45,575 nt of DNA from NCBI GenBank assembly GCA_030747175.1, contig JASLLE010000012.1, positions 1 through 45,575 on the forward strand, read 5' to 3'. Position 1 is the first letter of the stretch; each line of letters begins with the position of its first letter. This DNA comes from Dehalococcoidia bacterium (GTDB lineage Bacteria > Chloroflexota > Dehalococcoidia > Lucifugimonadales > Lucifugimonadaceae). The translations under genes and the position numbers were made by a program. The notes below the pieces were generated by a model. The model was not told where the DNA came from, searched no databases, and saw nothing but the letters and a program-made list of their open reading frames with translations. Shown here piece after piece: positions 27,484 to 35,969 of this stretch.

Positions 27484-28562
27484 AACATTCCGACCTCACG
27501 CATCAGGTCAAGTGTGTCGGCAACGCCCTTCAGGTCCCCGAGATTCAGGCCCGGAACCCGGAGAGGTTCGAGAGCGGGAAGCCTGGAGTCCGCCGGTACT
27601 CCCGCAACCAGAGGGAACTCAAACGTCGTCTCGGCGAAGTAGGCCTGGGATTCCTCGGAGAGCAGGTACTCGATGAGCTGCAGGGCCTTCGCCTGTTCCC
27701 CAGATGTTTTCAAGATCCCCGCCCCGGCAACGTTGACCAACGACCCGAGGTCCCCGTCTGGAGGAAAGTAGTTCGCCGCGGGAAACGATGGTCCTTCTTC
27801 GTCGAGGAAACGATACAGGTAATAGTGGTTTGCAAAACCGACCTCTATCTCACCGATTCCGACTGCGTGCACCAGCGCGCTGTTGTTCTTGTAGACCCTG
27901 GCGTCGTTGGCCTTTATATCTTCAAGCCAGGCGCGCGCCGCTGCATCGCCTTCCACCAGGCGCAATGCCGTCACGAACGACTGAAACGACGCGTTGGTCG
28001 GCGGCCAGCCGATACGGCCCTTCCATCGTTCGTCCGTAAAATCCATGATCGATCGCGGCAGTTCATCCGGGTCAACAAGATCCGTGTTGTAAACGATCGA
28101 ACGGGCGCGTCCTGAGATCCCCACCCACTGGCCGCCTGCCGCCCGGTAATGCGAGTCAACGCTGGTCAGCAGTTCCGGCGGGAGGCCGATAAACATGCCT
28201 TCATTCGCCACCGCCCCCAGGGCGCCGGCGTCCTGGGCGAAGAACAGATCCGCCGGTGTTTTCGGACCTTCCTCCAGGATGGTTCCGACGAGCTCTCCAG
28301 ATCCACCGTACTTGATCGCCACCGACATCCCGGTTTCCTCTTCAAAGCGTTCCAGCAACGGTCCGAGAAGCTGCTCGCTGCGCGCCGAATAAATCGTGAG
28401 GTCGGCGCCTTCAGCACCTCCGCCGCAGGAAGAAACCGAGACCATCAGTAACGTCAAGAACAGCGCGGCCACAGCCTTTCGACGAACTGATCGAAGTACA
28501 TCCCGGGAGGGATAGTAGGCGGGCCATATATAAAGAGCCTGTAACGGCGAGAAAAGTCTCAT
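27480..28562 (-). CDS. Iron(III)-type ABC transporter substrate-binding lipoprotein
   Basis: Up to 360 aa. FbpA/FutA-like periplasmic binding protein: IYSARSEQLLGPLLERFEEETG start of domain 1, YGGSGELVGTILEEGPKTPADLFFAQDAGALG, and the Tyr247-Tyr248 dyad in GFANHYYLYRF, the hallmark of ferric-ion ligands. Lipobox VSSC at Cys46. The start is doubtful: the ATG at 28562 has no ribosome site and gives about 30 residues before the signal segment, and a TATATA lies inside that extension, so the real start may be downstream. No permease or ATPase gene is adjacent. Followed by the cupredoxin gene with 4-nt overlap. Confidence 0.87.
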   Translation of the reverse strand: MRLFSPLQALYIWPAYYPSRDVLRSVRRKAVAALFLTLLMVSVSSCGGGAEGADLTIYSARSEQLLGPLLERFEEETGMSVAIKYGGSGELVGTILEEGPKTPADLFFAQDAGALGAVANEGMFIGLPPELLTSVDSHYRAAGGQWVGISGRARSIVYNTDLVDPDELPRSIMDFTDERWKGRIGWPPTNASFQSFVTALRLVEGDAAARAWLEDIKANDARVYKNNSALVHAVGIGEIEVGFANHYYLYRFLDEEGPSFPAANYFPPDGDLGSLVNVAGAGILKTSGEQAKALQLIEYLLSEESQAYFAETTFEFPLVAGVPADSRLPALEPLRVPGLNLGDLKGVADTLDLMREVGMF

Positions 28563-28704
28563 TCGGACAAGTTTCGCAGGCCAGGTTCAGCGTCACAATG
28601 GAGAAACATCGCGTTTGTACAGCGCGTGCGAAGCTCTGATCCAGTCCCGACTCAGGGGGGCCGGTCGGACGTTCCTCCCGGCCCTCACCCCATCCGGCCA
28701 ACCG

Positions 28705-29835
28705 TTATGAATCCACCCCCAGCAGGCCGGCCGCCGTCCCGCCGAGCACCGCTGCGCGATCCGACTCCGACAGCCCATCACAGTGCATCCGGATAAAGTC
28801 CAGGTTCTGCTGGTAGGTCCACGATCGGGCGACTTTGGGCATGTCCGTGCCCCACATAACCCGGCCGGCTCCGAGCCGGTCAACGATTTCTGCGACCGTG
28901 GGCTGTGCCGGCGCCATCGGATAATCCCAGACGGCGCCGAGGGCGATCGGGAACAGGAGTTGCAGGTAACTCTTCGAGTCCTTGAACGACTCCCACACCC
29001 ACTCGGGCAAAACCAGCCGGTCGTCCTCGATGAAGAACCGCCAGTTCAGGCCGTGCGTCACCACCAGCGTCACGTCCGGGTAACGGTCTATCCACCGCCG
29101 TAACGTCCGTAACTCGTCACGGAAATCATCTGGATCCGGGTCGAGTCCTTCCCGGCCGGCGCCCCGGTTCATCATCTGGCCCATTGATATGAAAACCGGT
29201 ATGTCCAGCGCGGCCACACCGTCCCAGAACGGCCGAAACTCGGCGCGATCCCAGGGGCGATTGTCGCCATAAAGGTTGAGTTGCGGCGGCAGGAAGTGCA
29301 AACCGGATAACCCCAACCCGATCGCCCGCTCCAGCTCCAGAAGCGATCCCTCGGGGTCCGGGACGCAGCGCCATTCCGGGACGTGTGCCAGCCCGCGTAA
29401 TCGTTCCGGAAATCGCGACACGCAATCGGCGATGAAGTCGTTGTCGATCCCCAGGTAGGGCGTGCGATGAAGCAACGCCATATCCACTCCGGCGTAGTCC
29501 ATCTCGGCGATCAGCGACTCCGGCCCGTAAGAGGATTCCCGCATCGAGGGGGCGAAGTACTGCTTGAAGTATGTCTCCCCGCCATCCATCCACTCGAATC
29601 GGCCGTTTCCGGCCCACCGAAAGCCGGCATCCTGCAGCGCGTCCAGTCGAGTGCGGCGAGACAGATCCACCAGCCCGGAGTTGTCGCCTCCTGCGCGATC
29701 ACGCGCCCGCAACGCCGGTTGGTGATGATTGGCGATGGCGCTCTGGAGGTGCCGGCGGAGCCCCTCCGGCGAATCAAACCCGCCGCTACCGGTCAGGTCC
29801 GGCCAGCAGTAAGCATGTCCATCAAAAATCATCAT
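28705..29835 (-). CDS. Amidohydrolase-2 family protein
   Basis: 376 aa TIM-barrel protein. ATG start with GAGAGG 2 nt upstream (a second ATG follows immediately). The N-terminal metal motif, normally H-x-H, reads MIFDGHAYCWP, so the second His is missing and the first site is altered. Later segments are family-like: LIAEMDYAGVDMALLHR, GLAHVPEW, LGLSGLHFLPPQ, VTLVVTHGLNW and RVMWGTDMPKVARSW with the C-terminal metal Asp. Members without the N-terminal H-x-H exist and may bind one metal. Substrate unknown. Confidence 0.85.
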   Translation of the reverse strand: MMIFDGHAYCWPDLTGSGGFDSPEGLRRHLQSAIANHHQPALRARDRAGGDNSGLVDLSRRTRLDALQDAGFRWAGNGRFEWMDGGETYFKQYFAPSMRESSYGPESLIAEMDYAGVDMALLHRTPYLGIDNDFIADCVSRFPERLRGLAHVPEWRCVPDPEGSLLELERAIGLGLSGLHFLPPQLNLYGDNRPWDRAEFRPFWDGVAALDIPVFISMGQMMNRGAGREGLDPDPDDFRDELRTLRRWIDRYPDVTLVVTHGLNWRFFIEDDRLVLPEWVWESFKDSKSYLQLLFPIALGAVWDYPMAPAQPTVAEIVDRLGAGRVMWGTDMPKVARSWTYQQNLDFIRMHCDGLSESDRAAVLGGTAAGLLGVDS

Positions 29836-29967
29836 GGCCTCTCAAAAGAAACTCCACGCCTCTCCCGATGTCCCGGGCGCATCCTAACGCCATCGACGCG
29901 AATTCAGGCGGGCGTCTGGAGCATAATCAGGCATCGGAACCGGCGAACCAACGAAACGAGGGTCTTC

Positions 29968-30945
29968 ATGCGAGCGGCCTGGTACGAAGAGAGCGGCGAC
30001 GCCGGTGTGCTCCGGGTCGGCGAAATGCCGGACCCCGAGCCCGGACCAGGCGAGGTCCGGGTGCGGGTGATGGTCTCCGGGATCAACCCGTCGGATTGGA
30101 AAATGCGGGCACGCGCTATGCGCTTCCCGAGGATCATCCCGAACCAGGACGGTTCCGGCGTGATCGACAGCGTCGGAGAGGGCGTCCCTTCATCCCGGAT
30201 CGGCGAGCGCGTATGGCTATACGAATCCAATTTCGGCAGGCCATTTGGAACCGCGGCCGAGTTCACGGTCCAGCCCGCGCACCACGCCGTGCCACTTCCG
30301 GAAAACGCCTCGTTCGCAGACGGCGCGTGCCTCGGCGTCCCCGCCATGACCGCCCACCGGTCAGTCTTCGCCGATGGGCCGGTAACTGACAGGACCGTCC
30401 TCGTGACGGGAGGGGCGGGCGCCGTCGGCAATTACGCCATCCAGATGGCGAAGATCGGCGGAGCCAGGGTTTTCGCCACCATCAGCTCTGATGAGAAGGC
30501 CCGGATAGCCCGGGATGCCGGCGCGGACGAGATCATCAACTACCGGAACGAGGACGTCACCGGACGCATAAACGAACTGACCGGCGATCGCGGAGTCGAC
30601 AGGATCGTCGAGGTCGAGTTTCCGGCCAATTTCGAGGTCTCGCGAAAAGCGCTCGCAGACAACGGCGCGATGGCCGTGTACGGGTTCGGCGACGGGGACG
30701 CGCAGCCCCCCGGCGTGCCATTCCGATTCAGAAGGTCCAACATCAACGTCAGATTCGTGATGGTGTACACGATGCCGCCGGAGGCCAAAAGGGCCGCGAT
30801 CGAGCACATCACGCAGTGGATCTCGAACGGAACGATCACCCATCTCCACGGCCCACACTTCACGCTGGAGCAGGCGGCCGACGCCTCACGAGCCGTTGAG
30901 TCACACGCGATCGGCACGGTGATGCTGGACGTGGGCGTGGAATAA
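29968..30945 (+). CDS. Zinc-independent quinone oxidoreductase (MDR superfamily)
   Basis: 325 aa. ATG at 29968 with GAGG 5-8 nt upstream; a longer in-frame extension lies antisense to the amidohydrolase and is rejected. GroES-like N-terminus (PGPGEVRVRVMVSGINPSDW), Rossmann motif VTGGAGAVGNYAIQMAKIGGARV and a SSDEKARIARDAGADEIINY NADPH-selective segment. No catalytic-zinc Cys/His set. Typical of NADPH:quinone reductase / zeta-crystallin-type enzymes. A family A half-hairpin lies 39 nt downstream. Confidence 0.92.
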   Translation: MRAAWYEESGDAGVLRVGEMPDPEPGPGEVRVRVMVSGINPSDWKMRARAMRFPRIIPNQDGSGVIDSVGEGVPSSRIGERVWLYESNFGRPFGTAAEFTVQPAHHAVPLPENASFADGACLGVPAMTAHRSVFADGPVTDRTVLVTGGAGAVGNYAIQMAKIGGARVFATISSDEKARIARDAGADEIINYRNEDVTGRINELTGDRGVDRIVEVEFPANFEVSRKALADNGAMAVYGFGDGDAQPPGVPFRFRRSNINVRFVMVYTMPPEAKRAAIEHITQWISNGTITHLHGPHFTLEQAADASRAVESHAIGTVMLDVGVE

Positions 30946-30983
30946 CGGACGAGGGAGCAGGTCGGACCTGGAACACTCCGCCC

Positions 30984-31004
30984 CCTTCTCCCAGCGGGAG
31001 AAGG
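30984..31004 (+). repeat. Family A half-element downstream of quinone oxidoreductase
   Basis: CCTTCTCCC-agc-GGGAGAAGG perfect 9-bp hairpin followed by CTGGGATGAGGGAG. Sits between the convergent 29968 and 31139 genes; may serve as a bidirectional terminator, though there is no T-run. Confidence 0.6.
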
Positions 31005-31138
31005 CTGGGATGAGGGAGAAGGCTCATATCTCTCGATGGCTTGGCGCGCGAGGTTCTTACCGAACTATTGTTTCGTGCCTCGTTACGCTCACGAAATTTT
31101 CCCGTCGCGTCAGGATGCGTTCGCCGATGGGCCAACCC

Positions 31139-31558
31139 TCACACAGTCGGCCGGTCAGACCACAGCAACAGCGGATTACGCGCTCGCGCCTCACTCCCAG
31201 CAACAGCAGGCTGACCTCCCGCGTCACATGAAACTTCGGCCCCGAGCCATTCCTCCGCCCAGGAGGTGAGCTCGGCCACCACCGGAGTCAGTGCCCTTCC
31301 CTTATCGGTGAGCTGGTACTCCACGCGTATCGGCGTGTCCGGGATCACTTTCCGCTCCGCCAGCCCTGCGGCCTCGAACTCCTTGAGCCGCTCGGACAGC
31401 AAGCGATCGGACAATCCCGGGATCGGTGCGCCTATTTCTGAGAAGCGCTGTGACCCGGACATCATCGATCGCAGTATCGCGCCGCTCCATCGCCGGCCGA
31501 TCAATTCGACCGCCTCGTGGAAGTGTGGGCAAAATGGAACCAGGTGTTGTGACGTCAT
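31139..31558 (-). CDS. HxlR-family winged-helix transcriptional regulator
   Basis: 139 aa. N-terminal FCPHFHEAVELIGRRWSGAIL matches HxlR, where a conserved Cys (here Cys10) ahead of the Pro can sense thiol-reactive compounds or quinones. The winged helix FSEIGAPIPGLSDRLLSERLKEFEAAGLAER and YQLTDKGRAL follow. The C-terminal 30 residues are poorly conserved. It lies 26 nt downstream of the sugar-acid dehydratase gene on the same strand; an inverted repeat that fits an HxlR operator fills this gap. Confidence 0.92.
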   Translation of the reverse strand: MTSQHLVPFCPHFHEAVELIGRRWSGAILRSMMSGSQRFSEIGAPIPGLSDRLLSERLKEFEAAGLAERKVIPDTPIRVEYQLTDKGRALTPVVAELTSWAEEWLGAEVSCDAGGQPAVAGSEARARNPLLLWSDRPTV

Positions 31559-31560
31559 GC

Positions 31561-31584
31561 CAGTATCTTACCAGAAGTAAGTAA
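31561..31584 (-). promoter_or_regulatory. Candidate HxlR operator
   Basis: Plus-strand CTTAC (31567-31571), CAGAA, GTAAG (31577-31581): a perfect 5-bp inverted repeat between the dehydratase stop and the HxlR start. HxlR-type operators commonly have TACTTAC/GTAAGTA half-sites. Likely autoregulation of the regulator; inference from family knowledge. Confidence 0.5.
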
Positions 31585-32748
31585 CTACCCTTCCCACAGC
31601 GGATGCCGCTTCGAAGCCAGCGCATCCGGGTCGAGGTCATATCCCAGCCCCGGCTTCTCGTTCAGACGTATCGCTCCGTTGCTGATATCCATCGGCTCCG
31701 TTAACAGATCGTTCTGCATCGGGATCCCGGCAATTGAGTGTTCCAACCGGTAGAAGTTGGGCACGCTTGCGCACACATGGGCGGCCGAGATCAACTCAAG
31801 TGGGCCGGCCGGGACGCAGTGCGGCGAGATCGGGATGTAGTACGCCTCCGCCATGATGGCGATGCGCTTGATCTCCGATATGCCGCCCGTCCAGATGGTG
31901 TCCGGCATGATGTAGTCCGCCAGGCCATCTCGGAACACCGGCAGGAAGTCGTAGCGCGTAAACAGCCTTTCGCCGACGCAGATCGGCGCGGAAGTGTTCT
32001 GTCTGACCTGCTTGAGTGCTTCGAACGACTCCGGGGGGACCGGCTCCTCGAACCACGCGATGTCTGACTCTTCGTGGAGGGTGTTGGCGAGACGTATTGC
32101 AGTCGGCACGTTGTAGTGGCCGTGTGCGTCGATAAGTATCTCGTGGTCCGGCCCCACCGCCTCCCGCACCGCCGCCACGATGTCGTAACCGAGCCGCTCG
32201 CCCTTTTTCGAAATCTTGCCGTCCTGGTACATCGAGTGGAACGGCCTCATCTCGTCGAACGGATCGTGCTTGGACGCCGTGTGGCCCAGCGCGACCATCC
32301 TTCTCGCCGCCGACGCGTACTCTTCCGGCGTCTCCGCTGCTTCAGACCAGACGTTGGCATAAAGCGGCACCGGGTTTCGGAACGCCCCGCCCAGCAGATC
32401 GAACACCGGGCGCCCGGTCGCTTTGCCCTTGATGTCCCAGAGCGCCATGTCGAACCCGGCGATCAGCGCCGTGGGAAATCCCCTGGATCCCGTGTAAGTG
32501 AAGCGCCGATATAGCTTGTGCCACAGGACTTCGATGTTGGACGGATCCTCGCCGATGAAATCTTCCTTCACCATGTGGACCGCCTGGCCGATCAGGAAAC
32601 TGCCGCCCCGCCCGTATTTGGTCGCCTCGCCCCAGCCGGTGATCCCCTCATCGGTCCTGATTTCCACAAACGCCCAGGCGCTCTGATCCGGTGTGTCGCC
32701 GGGGAGTCCGGGTTTGATGACGTGGGGGATGACATCGGTGATCTTCAC
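31585..32748 (-). CDS. Enolase-superfamily sugar-acid dehydratase (mandelate racemase/MLE type)
   Basis: 387 aa. GTG start with AAGGA 6-10 nt upstream. Capping domain residues 1-125, then a TIM barrel with metal ligands Asp207, Glu234 (WFEEPVPPE) and Glu260 (VGERLFTRY). His209 follows Asp207 as DAHG, the D-x-H pattern of galactonate/mannonate-type dehydratases, and His310 (ISPHCVPAG) fits the barrel acid/base. Lys160 lies in TASKHDPF. Likely dehydrates an acid sugar to a 2-keto-3-deoxy product; the exact sugar cannot be read. Upstream of an HxlR regulator on the same strand. Confidence 0.9.
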   Translation of the reverse strand: MKITDVIPHVIKPGLPGDTPDQSAWAFVEIRTDEGITGWGEATKYGRGGSFLIGQAVHMVKEDFIGEDPSNIEVLWHKLYRRFTYTGSRGFPTALIAGFDMALWDIKGKATGRPVFDLLGGAFRNPVPLYANVWSEAAETPEEYASAARRMVALGHTASKHDPFDEMRPFHSMYQDGKISKKGERLGYDIVAAVREAVGPDHEILIDAHGHYNVPTAIRLANTLHEESDIAWFEEPVPPESFEALKQVRQNTSAPICVGERLFTRYDFLPVFRDGLADYIMPDTIWTGGISEIKRIAIMAEAYYIPISPHCVPAGPLELISAAHVCASVPNFYRLEHSIAGIPMQNDLLTEPMDISNGAIRLNEKPGLGYDLDPDALASKRHPLWEG

Positions 32749-32916
32749 GACGAATCCTTATGCTCAGGCGTTGATGTCGCCGGGTGGGCGCGTGAGCGTC
32801 ACGATACCCGTTTCTCGCCCGGTTGGCGTCTCTCATCCATTCCGGTGAGCACGGGCAGCGTAGCCCGGCGTCCTGCCCGCTGTTCGCGCGCGCAGCATCC
32901 GACGGATCACCCGCCC

Positions 32917-34212
32917 TTACGTCAACTCCCGGAACGTCTTCGACCTGGCGAACATCACCAGCGTCACGACTATCGAAAACCCGTTCCCGAGCACCAGCGC
33001 GGTTTCGCTTCCGAGTGTTTCGGCCGCGAATCCACCCAGCATCCAACCGAGCGGAAACAGTTGCAACGTCAATCCAAACACCGCCATTATCTTGCCCCGA
33101 AGATGCTCAGGCGCGTAGGTCTGAAACAGGGTGCTGACGGTCGATATGTAGAACGCGGCGCCGACCCCGAAAAGGAAGAGCAAAAAGGTTGAGAAATAGA
33201 AGTCGCGGGAGAATCCGAACAGAATCGATGTCGGATCGCCGATGACCACGGCAAGCATCAACAGCCAGCCCTTGTGCTTCACGTTTCCAACAAACGCCAG
33301 CCCGAGTCCACCCACGAGCGCGCCCACCCCGAAGGCGGCCATCAGAATCCCGAATCCCGACTCGCCAACTTTCAGGACGTCCCGGGCATAAAGCGGGATG
33401 ATCGGGAAGATGAACCCGGCGATCAGTCCAAGAGTATTGAGCGCAACCAGGATTCTCAGCGGCGGCGATGAGCGGACGTAAACGAGCGCCTCTTTGATGT
33501 CAGCGATGGCGTTGGAGTTCGGCGGCCTCTCAACGCGCGTGCGCGTCTTTATCCGCCATGTGGCGTAGATCGCCGGGACGTATATGGCCGTTATCACGAA
33601 GTAGACCGGCGCCACGCCGAACAACCCGAGCAGGGCTCCTCCGGCAGCGGGTCCGGCAATTCCGCCAACGGTAGACAACGACTGGTTCAGCGACACAGCG
33701 GACAACAGCCGGTCGCGACCAACGATGTCCTGGACGATCGTTTGGCTGGCTGGCATCCCGAACGCTATCGCTCCGCCCTGCGCCAGTGAAAGAAACAGCA
33801 GGTGCCAGATCGATATCGCGTCGATCATCACCAGGTAACCGACGACGAAGTTGACCAGGCCCAGGCCAAGCCGCACCCAGAGCAGGATATCGCGCTTGGG
33901 CCAGCGGTCCGACGCAACTCCCCCGATGAGGCCCAGCAAGATAATGGCCACGGCCGGTGAACCGTTTATGACCCCGACCCACGCCTGAGAGTCGGTCAAC
34001 TCGAGGGCGAGCCAGGACTGCACGACGTTCCGCATCTGGAACGCCATGAACATCATCATGTTCGCCACGAACAGGTAGCGGAAATCGACTATGCGCAGCA
34101 CCTGGACCGCGGCCGGCCCTCCACCCGATTCCCCGGGCGTCATCGCCTGGCCTGGCGCGTGCTGGGTTTCGGCGTCGATCATCGGATCCCGGTCGCTCCC
34201 TGATGTCGCCAT
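32917..34212 (-). CDS. MFS exporter (EntS-like)
   Basis: 431 aa, 12 predicted membrane helices, with a cytoplasmic loop around residues 215-235 (RTRVERPPNS). LFVANMMMFMAFQMRNVVQSWLALELT, GVINGSPAVAIILLGLIGGVASDRWPKR and LLFLSLAQGGAIAFGMPASQ are typical of the MFS_3/enterobactin-exporter-like group, which includes many drug and metabolite exporters. GGTGA lies 2-6 nt upstream of the ATG. Substrate not assignable. The next upstream gene (LysA-like) is isolated from it by a terminator. Confidence 0.9.
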   Translation of the reverse strand: MATSGSDRDPMIDAETQHAPGQAMTPGESGGGPAAVQVLRIVDFRYLFVANMMMFMAFQMRNVVQSWLALELTDSQAWVGVINGSPAVAIILLGLIGGVASDRWPKRDILLWVRLGLGLVNFVVGYLVMIDAISIWHLLFLSLAQGGAIAFGMPASQTIVQDIVGRDRLLSAVSLNQSLSTVGGIAGPAAGGALLGLFGVAPVYFVITAIYVPAIYATWRIKTRTRVERPPNSNAIADIKEALVYVRSSPPLRILVALNTLGLIAGFIFPIIPLYARDVLKVGESGFGILMAAFGVGALVGGLGLAFVGNVKHKGWLLMLAVVIGDPTSILFGFSRDFYFSTFLLFLFGVGAAFYISTVSTLFQTYAPEHLRGKIMAVFGLTLQLFPLGWMLGGFAAETLGSETALVLGNGFSIVVTLVMFARSKTFRELT

Positions 34213-34224
34213 TTCACCGCATCA

Positions 34225-34275
34225 ATGACTGAAAAGAAGGAGCCGCCACACTTCGACAGACGAAGCAGGCGGCTC
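34225..34275 (-). terminator. Intrinsic terminator of the LysA-like gene
   Basis: On the minus strand: GAGCCGCC (34275-34268) pairs with GGCGGCTC (34247-34240), with an inner CTTCG/CGAAG stem, followed by CTTCTTTTCAG. Strong stem and U-rich tail, 80-130 nt after the 34358 stop. It separates this gene from the MFS gene downstream. Confidence 0.85.
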
Positions 34276-34357
34276 AACGCATCAGGACAGGTTACGCCTC
34301 GGAGGTCACGGGACGCACCAGGTTCCGGTACGAACGATATCCAACCAGTACGGCGGC

Positions 34358-35749
34358 CTACCCACCGCCACGCAGCCGAACCGGTATCCGGTGATGGACG
34401 AACACGTCCTGGATCGACTCCCGTTCCTTGATCACCTCGGCGTCGCTTTCATTGACCAGCACCGTCGCCGGCCTCGGCACGCCGTTCATCTGGTTCGCAG
34501 CCGTCTCGGCGTACATTCCAGCGTCCAGCACGGCCACGATGTCGTCCCGCTCTACATGCGGGAAGTGCCGGCCTGCCCCGAGCGGTGCGCCAAGACAGAG
34601 CGGGCCGACGATATCGACCACTTCATCGTGCGCTTCTAACAAATGATTAGCGGCCAGGACATGGTAGGTGGAATGCGCTGTCTCGATGCGCATCAGGTTG
34701 TTGACCGAGACATCCACGTTGACCCAGACCTTCTCAAGATCACGTTTCACTGACCCGACCCGCCCAAGCAACACGACCGCGTTGCCAACGACGTAACGAC
34801 CCGGTTCCATCCACAACACGGGCGTCGGGATCCCGGCTCCTTCAAGTCCAGTCAGCAGCGGCCCGGTGATTGATTCGGCGTACTCTTCGATCTCATGCGG
34901 GTTGAGCGCCAGGCTCCGCGATTCAGGATCACGCTCACGCGCATACCCACCACCGATATTGACGATATCGGGCGTGTATCCGGTGCGACGGTGGAGTTCT
35001 ACGATCGTCTCCACGTAAGCCCGGGCAAGGGTCTCGTAGTAGTCCGGTTCCGGGTTCGACCTGCCGACATGCAGGTGATAGCCGTCCAGCTCGACGCCCG
35101 GCGCCGAGAGGACCTCCGGGACCATCGCAGCGGCAGCCTCGATCGAGTAACCCCACTGCATACCCCGCACACCGTCCAGCATGTTGAACGGTCTTGCCGT
35201 GTAGTCCGGGACGAACTGCTCAAGCTCCTGCGGCGTCACTTTTACACGGAGGCAGACACGCGCCGTCCGGCCGGTCTCGGCCGCGATCTCGGACAGCATC
35301 CCGATCTCGTCGGCGGCATCGACATTGACCCGAACGCCCGCTTTCACGGCGGCGCTCAATTCAGCGTAGGTCTTGTTCGTGCCGTTCATCACCAGCTTGT
35401 CGTGATCGGCCCCACCCAGGAAGGTGGCGTACAGCTCACCCTCGCCGAAACAATCACCGCCCGCGCCCTCTTCGTGGAGGATGGCCCTGATGGCCAGGTT
35501 GTTGTTTGCCTTGATGGCGTACATCACGTTCACCGGTTTCGGCCAGCGTGACTGGAACGCATCACGGATGCGCCGGAAGTTAGTGCGTAGCGTCGCCTCG
35601 GACACAACGTAAAGCGGCGAGCCAAACTCCTCGAGAAGTGACTCCGCAGACCGGCCCTCGATCTGGAGCATTCCGTTAGCGTCCGAGCTTAGATGGTCAT
35701 TCGCCGTCGCCACGCCTTCGAGCGCTGATTTCACGTTTGAGCTGGTCAT
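34358..35749 (-). CDS. PLP-dependent decarboxylase, diaminopimelate-decarboxylase-like
   Basis: 463 aa, fold type III (alanine racemase/ODC). ATG at 35749 with AGGACCGGGG upstream; a longer open frame upstream lies in a duplicated leader and is not coding. Domain 1 begins PLYVVSEATLRTNFRRI, with the PLP Lys80 in VMYAIKANNN. Also present: GEGELYATFLGG, VNVDAADEIGML, GYHLHVGRSNPE (His-x-His) and VNIGGGYARE for the phosphate. Cys385 is in GPLCLGAPLG, where lysine-making LysA has Cys-Glu-Ser-x-Asp, so the substrate-binding acidic residues are replaced. Probably not LysA itself but a relative acting on another amino acid. Divergent from the phosphotriesterase pair. Confidence 0.82.
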   Translation of the reverse strand: MTSSNVKSALEGVATANDHLSSDANGMLQIEGRSAESLLEEFGSPLYVVSEATLRTNFRRIRDAFQSRWPKPVNVMYAIKANNNLAIRAILHEEGAGGDCFGEGELYATFLGGADHDKLVMNGTNKTYAELSAAVKAGVRVNVDAADEIGMLSEIAAETGRTARVCLRVKVTPQELEQFVPDYTARPFNMLDGVRGMQWGYSIEAAAAMVPEVLSAPGVELDGYHLHVGRSNPEPDYYETLARAYVETIVELHRRTGYTPDIVNIGGGYARERDPESRSLALNPHEIEEYAESITGPLLTGLEGAGIPTPVLWMEPGRYVVGNAVVLLGRVGSVKRDLEKVWVNVDVSVNNLMRIETAHSTYHVLAANHLLEAHDEVVDIVGPLCLGAPLGAGRHFPHVERDDIVAVLDAGMYAETAANQMNGVPRPATVLVNESDAEVIKERESIQDVFVHHRIPVRLRGGG

Positions 35750-35788
35750 AACCCCGGTCCTATTCAAAGCACTCCGCCGCTGGCATCC

Positions 35789-35808
35789 CAACGGTTCGAA
35801 CACCGTTG
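35789..35808. promoter_or_regulatory. Inverted repeat, candidate operator
   Basis: CAACGGT-tcgaac-ACCGTTG, a perfect 7-bp dyad in the divergent region between the LysA-like gene and the first phosphotriesterase-like gene. It is degenerate at the equivalent place in copy 2 (36936 on). No regulator is assigned. Confidence 0.4.
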
Positions 35809-35880
35809 GACTCAGTTTTGGCATGATGGACGCGCCACGCCTTCTCGTAAAGGGCGCGCCCGATAAACGCGGACAGCATT

Positions 35881-35909
35881 TTGCGCGCCACAGGTCCACG
35901 CGTTACCTT
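35881..35909 (+). promoter_or_regulatory. Candidate promoter in leader copy 1
   Basis: TTGCGC (35881-35886), 17-nt spacer, TACCTT (35904-35909), within the fully conserved 74 nt. Imperfect match to sigma70, but spacing is ideal and the segment is invariant between copies. Confidence 0.4.
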
Positions 35910-35969
35910 TGCCGGTACGTCAGTCGAGACTCTGAGAACTAGCCGCCTTCGGCGGGAGGATTTCTGCTC

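Larger units (their letters stand above)
35785..35969 (+). repeat. Duplicated leader, copy 1
   Basis: Non-coding region upstream of the first phosphotriesterase-like gene, homologous to 36933-37117. The upstream 95 nt is only partly conserved, but 35879-35952 is identical, base for base, to 37026-37099 (74 of 74). After one inserted G in copy 2, the ribosome site CGGGAGGA also matches. Contains a CCGCC-TTC-GGCGG hairpin right before the ribosome site. Confidence 0.9.

Noticed and set aside
35789-35808. tRNA T-arm look-alike (GGTTCGAAC)
   Set aside because: The loop is 8 nt rather than 7 and there is no acceptor, D or anticodon arm around it.
35750-35899. N-terminal extension of the LysA-like protein
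   Set aside because: Falls in the duplicated leader; the matching frame in leader copy 2 also starts with MDLWRAK but leads into no gene, so similarity reflects the DNA duplication.
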